From VXNE01 sp963664635 (GTDB taxonomy: Bacteria; Pseudomonadota; Gammaproteobacteria; Pseudomonadales; Azotimanducaceae): a DNA stretch of 64,000 bases. The position numbers and the translations under genes are program-made. The stretch lies in contig OY761542.1 of NCBI GenBank assembly GCA_963664635.1, forward strand, positions 310,001 to 374,000. Reading direction: 5' to 3'. Shown here piece after piece: positions 9,401 to 15,832 of this stretch. The first letter of the stretch is position 1, and every line of letters starts with the position of its first letter. The notes beneath the pieces are model-generated. The model searched no databases. It was not told the origin of the DNA and worked only from the letters and a program-made list of their open reading frames with translations.

Positions 9401-10709
9401 CTTGCAGGGATTGGACGTCTTTGGTGCATCGCCTGCCGGGCTCGTGCTCTGGCTGGACGGCGTCGGCAACCGACTGACCAAGGCGCAGATTCGCGTACTG
9501 GACTTTTTGCCAAGGTTGGTAACGCACGAGGACGGCGAAGTCCGGTGGCGAGCCGTGCAGATAGCCTCGTACGGTCGCCATGAGGACGCACTGCGGCGAT
9601 TCGCAGGGTCACCTCACGCGGGCCCGGTCTCAGGCAACGACCGATCAGGCGTGCTTGCGGAGTGCGCGCGAAACAACGCCCTCCTCGAACTCGAATCGAT
9701 CGGTCAAGGAAGCTTCATACCCACCAACCTTGCGGCGGAGTCGGCCGCACTCAGGGTGAGAAAAGGGGACGTCTCCTATGCTGCGCTGGAACGTCTCCGA
9801 GCGTACCTGCGTGGCGAACTAGCGGCCATCAGGACCACCACCTCCTGGAGCACCGGCCGCTATTGGTTCAGCTACGCGGACTGCCTGGAAGCGATCGTCG
9901 AAAGAAACCGGGATTCACTCGTCGAGTGGCTACGGGACTGGACGAAGGAAGGGGCACCCAGGTCCCACCTCGCGCTGACGACCTCCTTTCCGGTCCTAGA
10001 CCTGATGAGGGCATTGAAGCACGAGGCACCAGGAGTCGTACTCGCAGCGGCCGAGGCAATGAAGAAGTCCAGCAAACGGACCGGGTTTTTCACCGACAGG
10101 ATCAACAGTTTCCCGTTTGAAGTCCCCCGCTCCGAGATCAGCGACGCGGCATGCGATGGACAACTGGCGTCAGCGTGTACAGACGACGAGTTGATGGAGA
10201 TTGCGTACCAGTGCCATAAGACCGAGCGTGAAGGCTGGTTGCTGGAACGCATCGCCGAGCTTGAGGACAGCCGCTGGCCTGCCGAAGTCGCAAAAGCGTT
10301 CACGCTACTCGGTTGTTGCGATACGTCCCCGTCCGCGGATGCACTCTGGGAGGCACTGAAGTCGAGACCACCAAGGGACGCTTGGCTCCGGCGAGTCTCT
10401 CGCGCCAGCCTTGAGGACTACCGCCGAAACAGGCGGGTGCGTGTGGAGTTCGAGCACTTCTGGCGAACAGATTCCGAGACAGCAGCGCTAGATGCACTGA
10501 AGCGGGTGACCGAGAACTGCGATCGCCGAATCGGTATCTGGCACGGAGGTTTCGACTCCCTGAAAGACGGCGCAGCCCGGACGAGGCGACTCATGGCAAG
10601 CTTGGGCAGGCGCGAATTGAACGAGGCCGTCAGGAAGGACCGCGAGAGAAGGAAGAGGCTCCTCTACCACACGCAAGTTTCGTCGGGGCATATGGCGCCG
10701 TGGCGGTGA
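6429..10709 (+). CDS. Large PD-(D/E)XK nuclease - P-loop NTPase fusion, Avs/STAND-like defence candidate
   Basis: A 1426-residue protein. The N-terminal domain has a restriction-endonuclease-like pattern: GGRD at residues 50-53, then VDLEAKRY with E67 and K69, preceded by GIGGFEGFLA. A linker leads to a P-loop, GNEGTGKSW, near residues 257-265, and a Walker B-like ILVLLDGLNQ near residue 338. The remaining 900 or so residues are helical and leucine-rich, with no recognised catalytic motif. Effector nuclease, NTPase and long helical sensor is the layout of Avs (AVAST) STAND ATPases that recognise phage proteins. The gene stands alone, flanked by decayed insertion sequences. Function is inferred from architecture only; a Mrr-like restriction ATPase is the alternative. 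Confidence 0.7.
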   Translation: MDKARAQDFLWKRLYELEATGIGGFEGFLATVLQDLTDQPFHVIKSVAQGGRDVRSDPCNLVRVDLEAKRYQQDTHLQLEALLFKLTEASTADPPADVWILASTRGIDAGYRDRLHAHGETLGIGVVIWDWPQADHALADFAVVCGAATTACRTHLGTSRELQESLECVRNDPAFESRVAYWRERLVRPDVGYASAHGHCRRWLDDAQNSLVNAKSRLGGHHNLRSSEYGVIRRARVNRELDAWLAGVKPGMVALIGNEGTGKSWAALDWCNGLCKSGEEPAPLTLFLPARSLEGPDAKLDIAKAIAEQVGRGSREFWRRRLALWEGSRRTDIRILVLLDGLNQNFMFRDWASWTQPLFEDSLQGMYAVLATCWPIWWEREVFGLSNLEPRPVEILVEGFDDTEFDELLAAMGVRREELTESVQQLMRVPRMSAVAFAHRKALADSGDITAERVVYEDWKDRIRRQGVGTGLDDRRMKEFVAMLGTQLRDDLDRAISRCNIMDILAHESGRSGDELAAAIAHLTSGGWFKTGDRADLFTLEPDRVHYVLGAALLSDLQGRFGPDEVDARIAEFLDPLQAHSLGPRVLRAATTIALLEEGTPHHLRSALASRWLAEQNFSQDDFEALWRLAGVDADLFLSIAETEWLTAQASGFRDEVLVKTLANAAEFETFQVSLNAKLVEWLGTAWADFVSDDSDREGAVTDDPMMSSTTDVRSRCQGWLAFEGSTQLAPVRMGKHGEWSWLGRSAVAVMSYLARAPRVEALEAWALSRAMMDRKHQFDEVAWILRVNSEDAVDAADAVAGVLRRLKATQHPVSTLAASNLEAAMSDVRQAREAALAESPEEHAFPPSNPAVPVEHDDLLDAVAGYLSPNGWKRREGGSAAALIDSLIERGLPLGSELVESLSDRLDEYAAAVTAQSRVMLAGVFEREREAVAAGPDAQPRKAASLACSALALRLFDASPRDQSQMLLASSCAPLDRGWWPIYQPPDSGDLQGLDVFGASPAGLVLWLDGVGNRLTKAQIRVLDFLPRLVTHEDGEVRWRAVQIASYGRHEDALRRFAGSPHAGPVSGNDRSGVLAECARNNALLELESIGQGSFIPTNLAAESAALRVRKGDVSYAALERLRAYLRGELAAIRTTTSWSTGRYWFSYADCLEAIVERNRDSLVEWLRDWTKEGAPRSHLALTTSFPVLDLMRALKHEAPGVVLAAAEAMKKSSKRTGFFTDRINSFPFEVPRSEISDAACDGQLASACTDDELMEIAYQCHKTEREGWLLERIAELEDSRWPAEVAKAFTLLGCCDTSPSADALWEALKSRPPRDAWLRRVSRASLEDYRRNRRVRVEFEHFWRTDSETAALDALKRVTENCDRRIGIWHGGFDSLKDGAARTRRLMASLGRRELNEAVRKDRERRKRLLYHTQVSSGHMAPWR

Positions 10710-10725
10710 TTCCTAATTGGCCTTT

Positions 10726-10956
10726 TCAGCCGCGTTGCCTCATGAGAGTGTTACCGAGCCACAGGCGGTGAGGACTGGGCAGCAACAACGCCCCGAGGCT
10801 CTGCGCGTCGCTTTCGCGACGATGTCCCCATCCCAGGGACCACAACTCGCCCACGATGTCGACGTGACGGCCGATCACGGGTTGCAGAGCTTCGGTAACG
10901 TCTTCCGGTGAGGCAACGCGGCGAAAGAAATGGTTGACGCCGACCACAAGCGCCAT
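10726..10956 (-). CDS. Small hypothetical protein
   Basis: A 76-residue frame starting MALVVGVNHFFRRVASPEDV, with a good GGGGAG ribosome-binding site about 6 bases before the ATG at 10956. It has no recognised domain, signal peptide or membrane helix. It converges on the 1426-residue gene. The start and ribosome-binding site favour a real gene, but length and lack of a family keep confidence low. The remaining 220 bases up to the IS end hold nothing recognisable. Confidence 0.35.
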   Translation of the reverse strand: MALVVGVNHFFRRVASPEDVTEALQPVIGRHVDIVGELWSLGWGHRRESDAQSLGALLLPSPHRLWLGNTLMRQRG

Positions 10957-11178
10957 GGATCTCTCCCCACCGAACGGCCCGCCGCGGCGAACGACCAGAT
11001 GCTGAGGCTCCATCCTCATGCCGACACCCTGGTCCCCTGCGTCATCTCAATCTGTACGAGTGACCGCCAATCCGCCGTCTCGGCGTCCTACGTTTCGGCA
11101 GGAGCATTGAGCGGGGGTTGGCGGCCACGTCTGACTCTGCCTCGACCGGCAGCGTATGAGAAAACGAGCTTGTCCGGG

Positions 11179-12752
11179 CTAGGAGCGTGCGCCGTAGGAC
11201 ACTTGGGGGCCGTGCGAGGGGCGCGACCGCGGTCGAGCGAACGATCTCGGGCGGGTGCCGGTGGCTGGTGGGAGAAGGCGACCGATGCCCGCCGCCGCGC
11301 GTTCATGCCGAACGGTTCCGAGGAGCCGCCTGGTTATGAACGAACGGACCATGAGCCCGCCGTTCAGGCCGCTTGCAGCCCTTGCAGCCGCTTGACGTTC
11401 AATGCCAGACAGACCAGGTCCCACTCGCCCCGCACCTTGTCCAGGCCGCGCACGCCGAACCGGCGGAAACCGAGAACCTCCTTGATCCAGCCGTTCGGCG
11501 CCTCCGACAGCCACTTGCGCTCGGCGTATTGCTCGCGCCCCGCGTCGGTCTCCAACTTCGCCGCCATGCGCGCCTTCGCCGGGTGCTTGCCGGCGTCCGC
11601 CCCAACGTCGCGGCGGCCCTCCCGGCCCAACGCCACGTGACCGTCCACGCCGCGCTCCTCCAGCGTCGCGAGATCCGCCTCGTTGCAGTACCCCGCGTCC
11701 GCCAGCACCGTCGCCGGCCGCTCCCCGTGGGTCGCCTCCACGTCGTCCAGCAGCGGCACCATCCGACCTTGGTCGCTGGCGTTCGACGACACCTCCGTCG
11801 CCACGATCAACTGGTTCCCGCCCTCCACCGCGACCTGCGCGTTGTAGCACTGCTGGAAGCCCTCCTGCGACGTCTTCATGATCCGGCTCTCCGGGTCCGT
11901 GAAGTTGTCCTGGGCCTTCTCGTCCGGCTCGCCGTACTCCCGCTTGTAGGGCCGGCCGCCCTTCGGGTTGCGCTTCATGCCCGGCCGGCGACCGCGCGCG
12001 TCGTCCGCCTCCCGTTGCCGCGCCTCCAGGCGCTCCTTCGCCGCCCGGATCGCCGCCAGCCGATCCTCGCGCCGCCGCAACTCCGCCGGCAACTCGTCGC
12101 CCCGCGACGCCTCCCCGAAACGCTCGTCCTCCGCCGCGTCCGTCTCCCGCGCCCGATCCAGCAACGCCTTGATCTCGCCCTCCAGACGCCGCTCCTCCTC
12201 CAGCATCCGACCGTAGCTCATCGCCTTGCGCTTGCTCGCGTTCGCCCGCACCTTCGTGCCGTCGACCGACAGCTTGCCGAAGTTCGCCACCCCCATCTCC
12301 CGCGCCACCCGAACCACCTCCACGAACAGCCGCTTGAAGTCCTCGAGGTGACGCCGCCGAAACTCGCACAGCGTCCGGTGGCTCGGGAAGTTCCCCGCGC
12401 CCAACACCCGGAACGCCACGTCCTCCTCCAGCTTCCGCGCCAGCTTGCGCGACGAAAACACCCCCGTCGCGTAACCGTAGATCAGAACCTTCAGCATCAT
12501 CCGCGGCTCGTACGGCGACTTGCGCCGGCCGTCGCCCGCGTACGGCGCGTAAAACACCGTCAGGTCCAGACCCTCCACCAAGTCGCTCACGTGATCCGCA
12601 AGGTGCCCCTCCGGCAACCAGTCGCGCAAACTCGGCGCCAGCAACAGCGACTGATCCGGTTGGTACGCGCGAAACGTCGTCGGCATCATCACACCCAACA
12701 AAACACCGTACCCGCATTATCCCATTCCGGTTCCTACGGCGCAGCCTCCTAG
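11179..12752 (-). mobile_element. IS1182-family insertion sequence, apparently intact
   Basis: The element is bounded by a 21-bp terminal inverted repeat. The left end (11179-11199) reads ctaggagcgtgcgccgtagg plus a final a; the reverse complement of 12732-12752 differs from it at two adjacent bases. Both ends carry CTAG, possibly a duplicated or preferred 4-bp target. The element encodes one transposase and ends immediately after the stop codon of the CBS-HEPN gene, so that gene is not disrupted. Confidence 0.75.
11364..12686 (-). CDS. IS1182-family transposase
   Basis: A 440-residue DDE transposase from MPTTFRAYQPDQ. A start five codons upstream is also open, but the chosen one matches the usual family start. 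The DUF772-type N-terminal domain has DWLPEGHLADHVSDLV and SPYEPRMMLKVLIYGYATG. The catalytic domain has LSVDGTKVRANASK and TVLADAGYCNEADL, and ends at about residue 410 with ERKWLSEAPNGWIKEVLGFR. No frameshift is seen, so it is probably functional. It catalyses transposition of the surrounding element. Confidence 0.93.
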   Translation of the reverse strand: MPTTFRAYQPDQSLLLAPSLRDWLPEGHLADHVSDLVEGLDLTVFYAPYAGDGRRKSPYEPRMMLKVLIYGYATGVFSSRKLARKLEEDVAFRVLGAGNFPSHRTLCEFRRRHLEDFKRLFVEVVRVAREMGVANFGKLSVDGTKVRANASKRKAMSYGRMLEEERRLEGEIKALLDRARETDAAEDERFGEASRGDELPAELRRREDRLAAIRAAKERLEARQREADDARGRRPGMKRNPKGGRPYKREYGEPDEKAQDNFTDPESRIMKTSQEGFQQCYNAQVAVEGGNQLIVATEVSSNASDQGRMVPLLDDVEATHGERPATVLADAGYCNEADLATLEERGVDGHVALGREGRRDVGADAGKHPAKARMAAKLETDAGREQYAERKWLSEAPNGWIKEVLGFRRFGVRGLDKVRGEWDLVCLALNVKRLQGLQAA

Positions 12753-13754
12753 CTAGTCGTTGTCGTAGGACGTGAGAGTGCGACAAAGGGGTGCCATAGA
12801 TTCTATCTGTCGAATCTCTGACGCGTCGGGGAGCCGCGGCGAGAAGTGCATGACGTGATTCCGAATCTGACGGATCGCGTCGAGGCGCTCCTTAAACACA
12901 TTGTGGTCAATTTCAAGTTGCAGCCTTGCCCACCATTCCTTTCGCTGGAGCAGTCGACAGTAACCGCCGAAGGTCAAGTCGTCAGGTCCCCGAACGCGCT
13001 CGTCTCCGTCAGCAGCTTCGATCAACTCTTCGGTTGAGAACTTGCCGCGAATCAAGTTGCGGAGATGGTGTTCGATCTCGCCAATGAGCAGAAACGGATG
13101 TGTACGTTCCTTGAAATGAAGGGCTAGGTCGACTGCGGTCACGATGCCCGTGATCTTCTGCTCCTTGCCGCCTCGAACCAACACGTAGTCGTGCTGGCAG
13201 ATCACCCCCGTCGCCTCGGCCAGCGGCATATGCATGTCGATCACGTGAGCCTCGAACATGCACTCTCGTACCTTTGATGGATTCTTCCCCTGGGCATGAG
13301 CGGCACCGATCGACTTCCAGCTCACGACCCCCTTGACAACGCGCTCATTGGGCATGACGGGGAGCTGCGAGTAATCCTCTAGCCGCATGATGGTCGTGGC
13401 CTTGGCCAACGGATCGTCTCGCTTCACGGACACGGGGGTGTTGTTGGCGGCATCAAGCATGCGAACGCGTATTGTTGGATCTGCGATTTTTCGGTTGTCC
13501 GCGTCGACATCCATGACGATCCAGATCGGGTCGTCGATCCACACGAACTCGAAGTCGGGATCAGTCCGCAACCGGCGTTTTTCGAGCGCGTTGCGGATGT
13601 CGGCAACAACCCAACGACCACGGCGCTCGCGGCCGAAGCTGTTGAGCAGCTCCCGGGCCGTGGTTTGGTATCCCTCCTGAGTCACATCAGCGTCGATCTC
13701 GGCCTTCCGCGCAGCGGCTACTTCGTCCAGCCACTCCCCAACTCCGATAGACAT
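12753..13754 (-). CDS. CBS-domain protein with a HEPN-like C-terminal domain
   Basis: A 333-residue protein. The middle (about residues 100-215) looks like a CBS pair: DDPLAKATTIMRLEDYSQLPVM and MPLAEATGVICQHDYVLV, ending ITGIVTAVDLALHF. The C-terminal third is helical and contains IRQIRNHVMHFSP near residue 305; the R-N-x3-H arrangement matches the HEPN RNase motif. CBS pairs bind adenosine nucleotides, so a nucleotide-gated RNase of the abortive-infection type is plausible. A ribosome-binding site AAAGGAG lies about 10 bases before the ATG. A short frame overlaps the start by 37 bases. The IS1182 element begins directly after the stop. Confidence 0.65.
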   Translation of the reverse strand: MSIGVGEWLDEVAAARKAEIDADVTQEGYQTTARELLNSFGRERRGRWVVADIRNALEKRRLRTDPDFEFVWIDDPIWIVMDVDADNRKIADPTIRVRMLDAANNTPVSVKRDDPLAKATTIMRLEDYSQLPVMPNERVVKGVVSWKSIGAAHAQGKNPSKVRECMFEAHVIDMHMPLAEATGVICQHDYVLVRGGKEQKITGIVTAVDLALHFKERTHPFLLIGEIEHHLRNLIRGKFSTEELIEAADGDERVRGPDDLTFGGYCRLLQRKEWWARLQLEIDHNVFKERLDAIRQIRNHVMHFSPRLPDASEIRQIESMAPLCRTLTSYDND

Positions 13755-13873
13755 TCGCCAACGTCTCCTTTGGTCAAGAGGTGAGCCGCCTGACGCGGTG
13801 TCACGCTGCCGGCTCCGACTGCTTCGTCCGCCAGCTGTACGAGGTCTCTCATCCCCTGCTCAGGCACATTCAT
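13718..13873 (-). CDS. Short upstream frame, possible translationally coupled leader or partner
   Basis: A 51-residue frame from MNVPEQGMRDLVQLADEAV that overlaps the CBS-HEPN start by 37 bases in another frame. Its SVTPRQAAHLLTKGD segment looks helical. The overlap fits a small antitoxin-like partner of the HEPN protein, but no family is recognised and the ribosome-binding site is weak. It may not be a gene. Confidence 0.3.
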   Translation of the reverse strand: MNVPEQGMRDLVQLADEAVGAGSVTPRQAAHLLTKGDVGECLSELGSGWTK

Positions 13874-14032
13874 TGACTGTGCCCTGCGGTTTTGTACGGT
13901 CTCTTGCGCGCGGCGGCGGTTAGGCCAAACCCCCGAGGCGATGACGGACCAAGAGGCTCTGCAATGGCTCTCTTCTGAGCCTGGGCGCAAATCTCCATTC
14001 TTATGCCATCAAACACGGAACGGCTATCGAAT

Positions 14033-14599
14033 TCAAGGCTTCGGCAACGTCACCCCCTGTTGCCCCTGGTACTTCCCGCCCCGGTCCCGGTAGCTCGTCT
14101 CGCACTGCTCGTCGGCCTCGAAGAACAGGATCTGCGAGACGCCCTCGTTGGCGTAGATCTTCGCCGGCAGGTTGGTCGTGTTCGAGAACTCGAGCGTCAC
14201 GTGCCCTTCCCACTCGGGCTCGAGGGGCGTGACGTTGACGATGATCCCGCACCTGGCATACGTCGACTTGCCGACGCAGAGCGTCAGCACGTTGCGGGGG
14301 ATCCGGAAGTACTCGACGGTGCTCGCGAGGGCGAACGAGTTCGGCGGGATGATGCAGCAGTCGCCCGTCCTGTCCACGAAGCTCCGCTCGTCGAACTCCT
14401 TCGGATCGACCATCGCCGAGTGGATGTTCGTGAACACCTTGAACTCCGTGCCGCAACGCACGTCGTAGCCGTAGCTCGACGTCCCGTAGGAGATGACCTT
14501 GCGATCGTCCACCGCGCGCACCTGGCCGGGTTCGAAGGGCTCGATCATCCCGTGCTCGAGCGCCATCTGCCGGATCCATCGGTCCGAGCGGATCGTCAC
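14033..14599 (-). CDS. dcd: dCTP deaminase
   Basis: A 188-residue enzyme converting dCTP to dUTP and ammonia, the main route to dUMP for thymidylate synthesis. It begins MTIRSDRWIRQMALEHGMIEPF. It has SYGTSSYGYDVRCG, VGKSTYARCGIIVNVTPLEPEWEGHVTLEFSN with the catalytic Glu, and a C-terminal GGKYQGQQGVTLPKP lid. Length and motifs match the homotrimeric bacterial enzyme. It lies 9 bases after mrp on the same strand, so the two are probably co-transcribed. Confidence 0.97.
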   Translation of the reverse strand: MTIRSDRWIRQMALEHGMIEPFEPGQVRAVDDRKVISYGTSSYGYDVRCGTEFKVFTNIHSAMVDPKEFDERSFVDRTGDCCIIPPNSFALASTVEYFRIPRNVLTLCVGKSTYARCGIIVNVTPLEPEWEGHVTLEFSNTTNLPAKIYANEGVSQILFFEADEQCETSYRDRGGKYQGQQGVTLPKP

Positions 14600-14608
14600 G
14601 CGCGCCCC

Positions 14609-15640
14609 CTATTCCATCCGGATGGCGGGTGCGGGCGCGGCCTCGGACACCGTGCGCCACAGGGCCGCCGCGGCGCGGCGGGCGCAGTCCCGGTAGAGCG
14701 CCGCGATCTCGCTGTCGGGGTCGCTGGCGACCGTGGGGTGCCCGGCGTCGGTCCGTTCGCGGATCTCCGGGGCGAGCGGGAACTCCCCAAGCAGCTTGGT
14801 CCCGTACTCCCGCGCCACCCGCGCGCCGCCGCCGGAGCCGAACAGGTCGTGCCGCGCGCCGCAGTCGCCGCACGCGAAGTAGCTCATGTTCTCGACGATG
14901 CCGAGGATCGGGATGTTCACCTTGGAGAACATCTCGATGCCCTTGCGCGCGTCGGCGAGGGCGATCTCCTGGGGCGTCGTGACGATCACGGCGCCGCCGA
15001 CGGGCACGGCTTGGGACAGCGTGAGCTGGATGTCGCCGGTGCCGGGGGGCATGTCGACGACGAGGTAGTCGAGGTCGCTCCACGCGGACTGGTTCAGGAG
15101 TTGCTGGAGCGCACCGGACACCATGGGGCCGCGCCACACCATGGGCGTCCGGTCGGTCACGAGCATGCTCATCGACATCGCCTCGATGCCGTGGGCCTTG
15201 ATCGGCACGAAGAACTTCTCGTCGCGGACTTCCGGGCGGCGGCCTTCCGGCACGCCGAGCATGATGCCTTGGCTCGGCCCGTAGATGTCCGCGTCGAGGA
15301 TCCCGGTCTTCGCGCCGATGCGGTCCAGGGCGAGGGCGAGGTTCACGGCCACCGTCGACTTGCCGACGCCGCCCTTGCCCGAGGCGACCGCGATGATGTT
15401 CTTCGCGCCGGCGATCGCCTTCGCCGTCGGGGCGCGGAAGCCGAGGTCGAGCACGACCTCTTCTTCGAGCCACTCCGCCGCGGCCTTGCCGTACTCCTCT
15501 TCGAGACCGCCGACGGGATACCCCACGGACACCTCGGCATGCCACCGCCCGTCGAGACGTCCGGTCCGTCGGACGGCGCCGAGTTCGCTCCAGGGGGTGC
15601 CGAGAACGGGGTCGGGAAAGGCTTCGAGCGGTCGTGCCAT
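14609..15640 (-). CDS. mrp: Iron-sulfur carrier ATPase, Mrp/ApbC family
   Basis: A cytoplasmic P-loop ATPase of about 343 residues that binds and transfers Fe-S clusters. It has the deviant Walker A VASGKGGVGKSTVAVNLA, a switch segment ILDADIYGPSQGIMLG, YLVVDMPPGTGD, and the C-G-D-C motif (YFACGDCGARHDLFG) expected to hold the bridging cluster. The N-terminal DUF59-like domain is short. The start at MARPLEAFPDPV fits better than an upstream in-frame ATG that adds an unconserved leader. It is divergent from metG, with dcd downstream; this arrangement is common in Gammaproteobacteria. Confidence 0.92.
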   Translation of the reverse strand: MARPLEAFPDPVLGTPWSELGAVRRTGRLDGRWHAEVSVGYPVGGLEEEYGKAAAEWLEEEVVLDLGFRAPTAKAIAGAKNIIAVASGKGGVGKSTVAVNLALALDRIGAKTGILDADIYGPSQGIMLGVPEGRRPEVRDEKFFVPIKAHGIEAMSMSMLVTDRTPMVWRGPMVSGALQQLLNQSAWSDLDYLVVDMPPGTGDIQLTLSQAVPVGGAVIVTTPQEIALADARKGIEMFSKVNIPILGIVENMSYFACGDCGARHDLFGSGGGARVAREYGTKLLGEFPLAPEIRERTDAGHPTVASDPDSEIAALYRDCARRAAAALWRTVSEAAPAPAIRME

Positions 15641-15832
15641 GTCTTTATCGAGCGTCCGTGGGAGGGCCTGCCGGGGGCGCCGGGCGGACCCGTGCGGGGT
15701 CAAGGCGCGGTATTATAGTCGCGTGGCCCGCGCCGTGGCCGGGTCGCCGCCGCGCGGGCTGCGGGAAGCCCGCGGCGAACATCCCACTCATCCGACGAAG
15801 GGCGCAGCGCCGCGCACACCCGGGAAACCCCG

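Noticed and set aside
10717..10911. 64-residue plus-strand frame after the large nuclease-NTPase gene
   Set aside because: No ribosome-binding site or domain; it overlaps the better-supported minus-strand small gene.
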